Below, piece after piece: positions 15,714 through 22,088 of a stretch of 22,088 nt of DNA. Each line of letters starts with the position of its first letter. Positions within the stretch are counted from its first letter, which is position 1. The translations under genes and the position numbers were made by a program. Location of the stretch: NCBI GenBank assembly GCA_964538615.1, contig CAZIGK010000031.1, forward strand, positions 1-22,088. Reading direction: 5' to 3'. The notes beneath the pieces are model-generated. The model searched no databases, had not been told where the DNA came from, and saw only the letters and a program-made list of their open reading frames with translations. Source of the stretch: CAZIGK01 sp964538615. GTDB taxonomy: Bacteria; Pseudomonadota; Alphaproteobacteria; Rickettsiales; RI-342.

Positions 15714-16517
15714 GTGAAAGACATCCTCGCCGAGATTTGCGCCACCAAACGTGAATATGTCACGTCTTGCGAGGCTCGTACACCTCTCTCCACCCTGCGG
15801 GATATGGCCGCCTGCGCCCCCGCCCCACGCGGCTTTCACCGTGCCTTGCAACAAAAAGTCGCCTCCGGCGATACCGGGTTAATCGCGGAAATTAAAAAAG
15901 CCTCTCCCAGCCGCGGCCTCATCCGGGCAGATTTCAACCCCGCCCAACATGCGAAAGATTATGCCGCCGCCGGTGCCACCTGCCTGTCCATCCTCACAGA
16001 CTCCCCCTACTTTCAGGGGGAAGATGCCTACCTCATCGCCGCACGCGCAGCTTGCAATCTGCCTGTTTTACGCAAAGACTTCATGCTCACCCCCTATCAG
16101 GTGTGGGAAGCCCGCAGCATGGGGGCAGATTGCATTCTGCTCATCATGGCCTGTCTGGATGATGCTCAGGCCGCAGAGCTGGAAGCACTGGCGCATCAAC
16201 TGGGCATGGATGTGCTGATTGAAGTGCATGATGAAGCAGAGCTACACCGCGCACTGAAACTGAAAAGCCGGTTGCTGGGCATCAATAACCGCAATCTCAA
16301 AACGCTGGATATTTCCCTGCAAACCAGCGTCCACCTACGCCATTTAGTGCCGGATGATTATACCCTTGTCTGCGAAAGCGGCATCTATTCCCATGCGGAT
16401 ATTTTGCATATGCAACAGCACGGCATGCATTGTTTTCTGGTGGGGGAATCCCTCATGAAACAGGCGGATATTCAACGAGCCACCCGCCAGCTTCTACAGG
16501 GGGAGAGCGCCGCATGA
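15714..16517 (+). CDS. trpC: indole-3-glycerol phosphate synthase
   Basis: The product has 267 residues. It is a TIM-barrel enzyme that converts carboxyphenylaminodeoxyribulose phosphate to indole-3-glycerol phosphate. Catalytic features are EIKKASPSRG (Lys61), the acid LRKDFML (Lys121), the Glu in LIEVHDE (Glu170), INNRNLKT (190-197) and CESGI near the C-terminus. The start is GTG at 15714, 16 bases after trpD. It places KDILAEI where the family normally begins, but the ribosome site is weak, so expression may depend on coupling. There is no TrpF fusion. The stop overlaps the next gene as ATGA. Confidence 0.96.
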   Translation: MKDILAEICATKREYVTSCEARTPLSTLRDMAACAPAPRGFHRALQQKVASGDTGLIAEIKKASPSRGLIRADFNPAQHAKDYAAAGATCLSILTDSPYFQGEDAYLIAARAACNLPVLRKDFMLTPYQVWEARSMGADCILLIMACLDDAQAAELEALAHQLGMDVLIEVHDEAELHRALKLKSRLLGINNRNLKTLDISLQTSVHLRHLVPDDYTLVCESGIYSHADILHMQQHGMHCFLVGESLMKQADIQRATRQLLQGESAA

Positions 16518-17251
16518 TGCATGCTTTCTGGCAATCTCTGACCGCTGGCGCCTTCCCACTGCTAGACCAGATCGCCCTTGTCTGGTTTCTCATCGCCATT
16601 ATCGGCTATGGCCACTATGCCAGCCTTCTCACCGTACGCAGCCGCAGCATCATGGGCGCGATGGATCAATATCGCCTGCGCTGGATGACCCAAATGCTCA
16701 AAAGAGACAACCGCATGGTAGATACCTCTGCCCTGCGCAACCTGCAACAAAGCATCATTTTTCTTGCCTCCACCTCCATGCTGATTATCGCAGGGCTTTC
16801 CACCCTGCTCAGCTACCGTATGAAAGCGATTGATATTCTCTCCCACCTGCCTTTCGCGGCACAAATGTCACCCATGCTCTATGACATCAAAATCCTTAAT
16901 CTGATCATTATTTTCATCTACGGCTTCTTCAAGTTCACCTGGGCCATGCGTACGCACAATTATGCCAATATCATGATTGCGGCGGCTCCCCTGCACCACG
17001 AACGCCCTGAAACCCATGCAGATTATGCCCTGCGTGCCGCCACACTCACCACCAATGGCGCCCGGCATTTTAACAGCGGTCTACGCGCCTATTATTATGC
17101 GCTGGTAAGCTTAAGCTGGTTCATGAACGGTCTGGTCTTCATGGTGGCCACCACATTGGTCATTTGGGTCATCTACCGGCGGGAGTTTCGCTCAAAAGCG
17201 TTAGCCACCCTGCATGATCCTTTTTTTCCCTGCATCCACAAAAGTCTGTAG
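16514..17251 (+). CDS. DUF599 family integral membrane protein
   Basis: The product has 245 residues. It resembles the DUF599 family, whose function is unknown. Four hydrophobic segments are evident: about residues 16-38 (LDQIALVWFLIAIIGYGHYA), 79-100 (IIFLASTSMLIIAGLSTLL), 124-146 (ILNLIIIFIYGFFKFTWAM) and 195-225 (YYALVSLSWFMNGLVFMVATTLVIWV). The family-like motif YGHYASLLTVRSRSIMGAMDQYR follows the first segment. The ATG at 16514 overlaps the trpC stop and has GGGGGAG about eight bases upstream. A second ATG immediately follows. Its place between trpC and tgt suggests co-transcription, but does not show a shared function. Confidence 0.85.
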   Translation: MMHAFWQSLTAGAFPLLDQIALVWFLIAIIGYGHYASLLTVRSRSIMGAMDQYRLRWMTQMLKRDNRMVDTSALRNLQQSIIFLASTSMLIIAGLSTLLSYRMKAIDILSHLPFAAQMSPMLYDIKILNLIIIFIYGFFKFTWAMRTHNYANIMIAAAPLHHERPETHADYALRAATLTTNGARHFNSGLRAYYYALVSLSWFMNGLVFMVATTLVIWVIYRREFRSKALATLHDPFFPCIHKSL

Positions 17252-17260
17252 CCATCCACC

Positions 17261-18385
17261 ATGACCGCCTTTTATTTTGATATTCATGCAACTGATGGCC
17301 ATGCCCGCACCGGTATCGTCCACACCGCCCATGGTACCATCCGCACCCCCGCTTTCATGCCTGTTGGCACCGCTGGCACCGTCAAAGGCCTGCTGCCAGA
17401 GCAAGTCGCCGCTACCGGAGCCGATATTCTGTTGGGCAACACCTACCACCTTATGCTGCGCCCCACAGCAGAACGCGTCGCCAAACTGGGCGGCCTGCAC
17501 CGTTTCATGAACTGGCACAAACCTATCCTGACGGACTCCGGCGGCTTTCAGGTCATGTCTTTGTCGGGTCTTCGCAAAATGTCAGAAGAAGGGGTGGTGT
17601 TCCAGTCTCACATAGATGGCAGCAAGCATCACCTCACCCCGGAACGCTCGATGGAAATCCAGCACTTGCTGGGCAGTACCATCACCATGGCCTTCGATGA
17701 ATGTACCCCCTACCCGGCGGATGAACCAACCGCCGCCCATTCCATGCGCTTGTCCATGCGTTGGGCCAAACGCTCAAAAAACGCCTTCGTACAGCGGGAT
17801 GGTTATGCCCTGTTCGGCATCGTACAAGGCAGTACCTACCCCCACCTGCGGGCGGAATCCATCGCCGCCCTGACGGATATTGATTTCCCCGGCTATGCCA
17901 TTGGTGGCTTAGCTGTCGGAGAAGGCCAACAGGTGATGTTCGATGTGCTGGATTATACGGCTCCCGCCCTCCCACAGGATAAGCCACGTTATTTAATGGG
18001 AGTTGGCACGCCGGGAGATATTGTCGGTGCCGTCCTGCGCGGGGTGGATATGTTCGATTGCGTCATCCCCACCCGTTCCGCCCGCTTTGGCCGCGCATGG
18101 ACCCATGAAGGCCCCATTAACATGAAAAATGCCAAACATGCGGAAGATGACACCCCCATTGATCCCCGCTGCACCTGCAACACCTGCCAGAACTACAGCC
18201 GTGGCTATGTGCATCACCTGCTGAAATGCGATGAAATGCTCGGCTCCATTCTCATGACCCAGCATAACCTGCATTACTACCAGATGCTCATGCAATCCAT
18301 CCGCGATGCGATTGCGGAAGGCCGCTACGCCTCTTTCGCCAGAGACTTTCTCAACCGCTACCCTAAAACAGGTCTCACGCAATAA
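17261..18385 (+). CDS. tgt: queuine tRNA-ribosyltransferase (tRNA-guanine transglycosylase)
   Basis: The product has 374 residues. Tgt swaps guanine at the wobble position of Asp, Asn, His and Tyr tRNAs for preQ1, on the way to queuosine. TDSGGFQVMS carries Asp92, the general acid/base, and MFDCVIPTR carries Asp266, the nucleophile. The zinc site is Cys304, Cys306, Cys309 and His335. GGLAVGEG forms the substrate loop. Length and motifs are those of an active bacterial enzyme. The ATG lies nine bases after the DUF599 stop without a clear ribosome site, which suggests reinitiation from the upstream gene. queA is not present in the window. Confidence 0.97.
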   Translation: MTAFYFDIHATDGHARTGIVHTAHGTIRTPAFMPVGTAGTVKGLLPEQVAATGADILLGNTYHLMLRPTAERVAKLGGLHRFMNWHKPILTDSGGFQVMSLSGLRKMSEEGVVFQSHIDGSKHHLTPERSMEIQHLLGSTITMAFDECTPYPADEPTAAHSMRLSMRWAKRSKNAFVQRDGYALFGIVQGSTYPHLRAESIAALTDIDFPGYAIGGLAVGEGQQVMFDVLDYTAPALPQDKPRYLMGVGTPGDIVGAVLRGVDMFDCVIPTRSARFGRAWTHEGPINMKNAKHAEDDTPIDPRCTCNTCQNYSRGYVHHLLKCDEMLGSILMTQHNLHYYQMLMQSIRDAIAEGRYASFARDFLNRYPKTGLTQ

Positions 18386-18396
18386 TCAGACAGGCT

Positions 18397-19335
18397 TTAC
18401 CGCACACGTGCTGCCTCTCTCTCGGCTCTCACCTGTTCACGCTGTGCTGCCTCTGGCAATCGCGCCTCACTTTCCGCTGCGCGCACCGATGCAGGTGGAT
18501 GCGTTGCGCCCATCAGCGCATAGCGTACAATCTCCATACTGCGTGTCAGCGCATTCCCCCGGTCAATGGTTAGCGGGGCTTCTCCTCTACGGTCAGGTAA
18601 AGCCACTGACAATTCTTCCAAAGCCTTTCCTATGGTCATATCCGTTACCAGACCATCCGCAAACCTATCTGCCCTGTATTCGGCAAACCGAATAGGGGTT
18701 CCCGCCATCGTGACCGCCGCCTGCCCAAACGCTCCCATCAAAGCTCGTGCCGTTGCAGCCACCACTCCTGTGCCAGAGTCTAGAAAAGGTGGAAATTTCA
18801 CCATTTTTGCAAATCGCATCAGGTCATGCCTGACATTTGCCATCGTTGCATCTTCCAGCACCATGTGCCCCAGCTCATGCGCCACCAGTTTCATCATGGC
18901 TTTGTCGCTAATATTCCGGTTGCCTTCCAACCCTTGGGGCAGACACAACACGTGATAGCCGTCTTTATGCATCACATACGGCTCATTCACACGGGTAAAC
19001 GCAAACAACACCTTTCCCGTATCCAACTTCTGTAAAAATGCAGACACCTCCCCTTGCGTTGCCCCCATTTGCTTCAACGCATAGGCATCAGACCGCTCAG
19101 CATAGCGTTCCAGCCTATCCAGTAATGTCAATACCGCCTTTCCCTGATCATGCTTGTGCAACTCATCACGCGCAATCAACCCATCAATCCCCAAACGACG
19201 TGCTGCCTGACGTTCATCGCGTGCGGATTGCCCCCGCTCATCACGAGACTCTCTACGACGCTCCCTGCGCCTTTCCGTATCGCGCTCACGGTAACGCTCA
19301 TCACGAGACTCTCTACGACGCTCCCTGCGCGACAT
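18397..19335 (-). CDS. M48-like zinc metalloprotease with an Arg/Glu-rich repeated N-terminus
   Basis: The product has 312 residues. A metalloprotease core is shown by VAHELGHMVL (zinc ligands His153 and His157, catalytic Glu154), by FAEYRADRFADGL with Glu219 as likely third ligand, and by the THPPASVR segment typical of M48 enzymes. No signal peptide or membrane segment is seen, unlike HtpX, so it is probably cytoplasmic. Residues 1-45 are almost entirely Arg, Glu, Asp and Ser, made of a duplicated unit, and may bind nucleic acid or form a charged coil. The start at 19335 has AAAGGA seven bases upstream. The frame stays open to 19425 but without a ribosome site. It ends 11 bases from tgt, converging with it. 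The substrate is unknown. Confidence 0.82.
   Translation of the reverse strand: MSRRERRRESRDERYRERDTERRRERRRESRDERGQSARDERQAARRLGIDGLIARDELHKHDQGKAVLTLLDRLERYAERSDAYALKQMGATQGEVSAFLQKLDTGKVLFAFTRVNEPYVMHKDGYHVLCLPQGLEGNRNISDKAMMKLVAHELGHMVLEDATMANVRHDLMRFAKMVKFPPFLDSGTGVVAATARALMGAFGQAAVTMAGTPIRFAEYRADRFADGLVTDMTIGKALEELSVALPDRRGEAPLTIDRGNALTRSMEIVRYALMGATHPPASVRAAESEARLPEAAQREQVRAEREAARVR
19235..19330 (-). repeat. 36-bp exact direct repeat at 60-bp spacing in the M48-like gene
   Basis: Positions 19235-19270 and 19295-19330 are identical. Each encodes RRERRRESRDER using the same codons, including AGG and AGA, which suggests a recent duplication of a 20-residue unit. The intervening 24 bases differ. 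Confidence 0.95.
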
Positions 19336-19484
19336 GCAAAATCCTTTCTTACTGCTGTACACCTGCCATACTATATCGACATCAGATGACGTTTTTATGA
19401 ATCCACCCGTAGCACTTGCCAGCAATCTCTGCTATCATGCGCACTCTGTATCTGCTGCCACTACAAAAAATGGGAAAAAGCTCT
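19336..19484. other. divergent intergenic region between the M48-like gene and edd
   Basis: This 149-bp gap must hold the promoters of both genes. On the minus strand TATAGT occurs about 35 bases before the M48-like start, and on the plus strand TATCAT occurs about 50 bases before edd. Neither has a convincing -35 partner. No strong palindrome or operator was recognised. Confidence 0.4.
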
Positions 19485-21332
19485 ATGGTTCATGCGGTTA
19501 TTGAAAAAGTCACCCAGCGCATTCTCCGTCGCAGCCAACCCTACCGACAAGATTATATTTTCCGCATGCAACAGGCGGAAACCCAAGGCATCCGCGGCAA
19601 TCGCCTGCCTTGCGGCAACTTTGCGCACGGGTTTGCCGGTTGCCATGATGAAGGCGATAAAATAGCCATCCGCAACGGTGTTGCCGCCAATTACGGCATC
19701 GTCACTGCCTACAATGACATGCTTTCCGCCCATGCGCCCTACTATCGCTACCCGGAGTTTTTGAAAGAAACCGCTCGTAAACTGGGCGCCACGGCACAGG
19801 TTGCTGGCGGCACACCCGCCATGTGTGATGGCGTCACGCAGGGCATGCCCGGTATGGAACTGTCCCTCTTCAGCCGAGATGTCATCGCCCAATCCACCGC
19901 TATTGCCCTGTCGCATCAAATGTTTGACGGCGCCTTGTACCTCGGCATCTGCGATAAGATCGTCCCCGGCCTGCTTATGGGGGCACTGTCGTTTGGGCAT
20001 CTGCCCGCTATCTTTGTGCCTTCCGGCCCCATGCCATCCGGCCTGCCAAACAAGGAAAAAGCCGCCATTCGTCAAAAATACGCCCGTGGCGAGGTGGGCG
20101 ATGACGCCCTGCTGGAAGCCGAAGCCAAATCCTACCACTCTCAGGGCACGTGTACATTCTATGGCACGGCCAACAGCAACCAGCTTTTGCTGGAATGCAT
20201 GGGGCTGCAACTACCCGGCAGTTCCTTTGTCCATCCCTACACCCCTCTGCGGGAAGCCGTCACCGCAGAAGCCGTGCATCAGCTCCATGCCCTTACCCGG
20301 CCAGAATCTGGGGCACCGCTGCCTCTCTACAAACAATTTACGGAAAAAACCCTCGTCAATGCCATCGTCGGGCTACTGGCAAGTGGTGGCTCCACCAACC
20401 ATACCATTCACCTTATCGCCATAGGGCGCATTGCCGGATTGTTCACCACCTGGAAAGATATGGACGACCTCTCGAAAGTCGTTCCCCTGTTGTGCCGCCT
20501 CTATCCCAACGGCTCTGCCGATGTCAACGACTTCCATCGCGCCGGGGGCATGGGCTTCTTCATCCGGGAACTGCTTTCCGCCGGGCTATTGCATGGGGAT
20601 ATCCCAACCGTCTTTGGCGGCAAGCCACTGGCAGACTGCTACCACCTGCAACCAGAGCTAAAAGACAGTGCCCTGCATTGGGTACCTGCTCCCGCCCAAT
20701 CATTGGACGATGATATCCTGCGCCCCATCTCCCATCCGTTCCAGCATACCGGTGGTATTCGCCGTTTGCGTGGCAATCTGGGGCGTGCTGTCATTAAATC
20801 ATCCGCAGTCGCCAAAGAACATCAGCGCATTGAAGCCCCCGCCGTTGTGTTTTCCAGCCAACAAGCCGTGCAGGACGCCTATAAAAGAGGGGAACTGAAT
20901 AAAGACTGTGTCGTTGTTGTGCGCTATCAGGGGCCCAAAGCCAATGGCATGCCGGAACTGCACAAACTTATGCCCGTCCTCGGTAATTTGCAGGATGCTG
21001 GCTATAAAATTGCACTGGTCACAGATGGTCGCCTATCCGGCGCCTCCGGCAAAGTCCCTGCCGCCATTCACGTCTCGCCAGAGGCACTGGACGGTGGAGC
21101 CATTGCCAAAATCCAAACGGGCGATGTTATTTTGCTGGATGTGGAAAGCGGCGCTTTAAGCATGCAAACACTGGGGCATGACCTCTCTACCCGTCCTATG
21201 CGTCCTTCCTTAAAAGATTACCAAACAGGTGTCGGGCGGGAACTCTTTGCAGGCTTCCGCCAAATGGTAACCCCCGCCAACCGCGGTGCCACCACTATCC
21301 CGGTACCAGATCCCCATTGTTACGATGCCTGA
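19485..21332 (+). CDS. edd: 6-phosphogluconate dehydratase
   Basis: The product has 615 residues, close to the usual 605. Edd dehydrates 6-phosphogluconate to 2-keto-3-deoxy-6-phosphogluconate, the first committed step of the Entner-Doudoroff pathway. It belongs to the IlvD/Edd family and uses an iron-sulfur cluster, with likely ligands Cys156 (GICDKIVPG) and Cys223 (QGTCTFYGTANSN). CDGVTQGMPGMELSLFSRD (114-132), SGGSTNHTIHL and DGRLSGASGKVPAA are further family landmarks. The ATG at 19485 places VIEKVTQRI at the normal N-terminus. Upstream methionines at 19470 and earlier have poorer ribosome sites. eda follows directly. Confidence 0.97.
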   Translation: MVHAVIEKVTQRILRRSQPYRQDYIFRMQQAETQGIRGNRLPCGNFAHGFAGCHDEGDKIAIRNGVAANYGIVTAYNDMLSAHAPYYRYPEFLKETARKLGATAQVAGGTPAMCDGVTQGMPGMELSLFSRDVIAQSTAIALSHQMFDGALYLGICDKIVPGLLMGALSFGHLPAIFVPSGPMPSGLPNKEKAAIRQKYARGEVGDDALLEAEAKSYHSQGTCTFYGTANSNQLLLECMGLQLPGSSFVHPYTPLREAVTAEAVHQLHALTRPESGAPLPLYKQFTEKTLVNAIVGLLASGGSTNHTIHLIAIGRIAGLFTTWKDMDDLSKVVPLLCRLYPNGSADVNDFHRAGGMGFFIRELLSAGLLHGDIPTVFGGKPLADCYHLQPELKDSALHWVPAPAQSLDDDILRPISHPFQHTGGIRRLRGNLGRAVIKSSAVAKEHQRIEAPAVVFSSQQAVQDAYKRGELNKDCVVVVRYQGPKANGMPELHKLMPVLGNLQDAGYKIALVTDGRLSGASGKVPAAIHVSPEALDGGAIAKIQTGDVILLDVESGALSMQTLGHDLSTRPMRPSLKDYQTGVGRELFAGFRQMVTPANRGATTIPVPDPHCYDA

Positions 21333-21390
21333 TACCATCCCCTGCACTCGCCAACCCCCTTCATATGCCCATCTGACGGAACCAGACCCT

Positions 21391-22026
21391 ATGCAACATC
21401 TGCCGACCCTGCGCGAAGCCCACCCTTGCCGCATCATCCCCGTCATTACCATTGAAAACGTGGAAGATGCCATTCCGCTGGCTAAAGCCCTGCTGCAAGG
21501 TGGTATGCCAATTATGGAGATTACACTTCGCACCCCCATCGCGATTGAAGCCATACGCACCATTCGCCACGCGGTACCGGAGATGATACTAGGGGCAGGA
21601 ACCATCAGCTCTGTGCAACAGGCGGAAGCCGCCATCCATGCAGGCTCCAGCTTCCTCATCAGCCCTGGCTTCTGCCCAACACTTGCCGCTGGCATCAAAA
21701 CACACACCACCGCCTATCTGCCCGGCGTGGTCACCCCCAGCGAAGTCATGCAGGCACGCAATGCGGGCTTCAGCCTGCTAAAGTTCTTCCCTGCGGAACC
21801 CTCCGGCGGTGCTGAACGCCTGAAACTATATGCCACCCTCTTCCCGGATGTGCATTTCTGTCCCACAGGCGGTATCAGCCCCAAACAGGTGCCAGATTAT
21901 TGGAAATGTCCCAATGTCAGCATGATTGGTGGCTCCTGGCTCACCCCCAAAAATCTGATCGCTGAAGGCCAATGGGACGCCATTTCCAAACTCGCCCGCG
22001 AAGCTGTTGCCCTCTGCCCGGTGTAA
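21391..22026 (+). CDS. eda: 2-keto-3-deoxy-6-phosphogluconate aldolase
   Basis: The product has 211 residues. Eda splits KDPG into pyruvate and glyceraldehyde 3-phosphate, completing the pathway begun by Edd. The active site is visible as MEITLRTP (Glu43, Arg47) and LKFFPAEPSGG, in which Lys131 forms the Schiff base. GAGTI and CPTGGI are also conserved. The start at 21391 gives the usual length and N-terminus. An alternative ATG at 21325 overlaps the edd stop and would add 22 residues with no family counterpart. Neither start has a strong ribosome site, so coupling to edd is likely. Confidence 0.94.
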   Translation: MQHLPTLREAHPCRIIPVITIENVEDAIPLAKALLQGGMPIMEITLRTPIAIEAIRTIRHAVPEMILGAGTISSVQQAEAAIHAGSSFLISPGFCPTLAAGIKTHTTAYLPGVVTPSEVMQARNAGFSLLKFFPAEPSGGAERLKLYATLFPDVHFCPTGGISPKQVPDYWKCPNVSMIGGSWLTPKNLIAEGQWDAISKLAREAVALCPV

Positions 22027-22088
22027 TCTTTCTCTTGGCTTCGCTCGGCTTGCTAGCCTCGCTACGCGTCGGGGCTAAAGCCCCTCTC
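22027..22088 (+). terminator. GC-rich region with a hairpin after eda, possible terminator
   Basis: GGGGCTAAAGCCCC near 22072-22085 forms a 5-6 bp GC-rich stem and is followed by TCTC before the window ends. A smaller hairpin GGCT-TGCT-AGCC precedes it. The downstream T tract cannot be judged because the sequence stops. Confidence 0.4.

Overview
The window is a chromosomal stretch of an alphaproteobacterium, at about mid-50s percent GC. The evidence is a DivL-type pseudo-histidine kinase, the divL-tsaE-amgK-murU gene order next to ahcY, a trpG-trpD-trpC run, a DUF599 membrane protein and paired Entner-Doudoroff genes. The order within the class cannot be fixed from the sequence. Coding density is high: no stretch above 300 bases lacks a gene, and the longest gap is 295 bases (10480-10774).

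Layout from left to right. Positions 1-71 hold the 5' part of a CAU-anticodon tRNA on the minus strand. Positions 172-5532 encode a secreted, cysteine-rich protein of 1786 residues with an NlpC/P60-like domain, a CHAP-like domain, a glucosaminidase-like domain, low-complexity linkers and an unassigned C-terminal part. From 10479 down to 5650 on the minus strand runs a tightly coupled operon, divL, tsaE, amgK, murU, closed by a textbook intrinsic terminator at 5565-5591. ahcY (minus) follows, separated from divL by an intergenic region rich in hairpins. A short orphan gene (12218-12724, plus) and tsaD (minus) come next. tsaD carries an in-frame insertion of about 50 codons with unusual codon use. 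Divergent from tsaD is a plus-strand operon trpG-trpD-trpC-DUF599-tgt, linked by ATGA overlaps or short gaps. A minus-strand M48-like protease gene with a duplicated arginine/glutamate-rich N-terminus converges on tgt and diverges from edd-eda, which end the window.

How the genes relate. AmgK and MurU convert recovered cell-wall amino sugar to UDP-MurNAc, so the operon links peptidoglycan salvage with a cell-cycle regulator (DivL) and a tRNA-modification ATPase (TsaE). TsaD, in a separate unit, is TsaE's partner in making the t6A base, and Tgt is a second tRNA-modification enzyme. AhcY removes the S-adenosylhomocysteine made by methyltransferases. Edd and Eda form the two committed steps of the Entner-Doudoroff pathway. 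The large wall-active-looking protein converges on the salvage operon, but no regulatory link is visible.

Most unusual points: the giant multi-domain protein, the Tyr-for-His replacement in DivL, the in-frame insertion in tsaD, the 60-bp internal duplication in the M48 gene, and the palindromic intergenic DNA between ahcY and divL.
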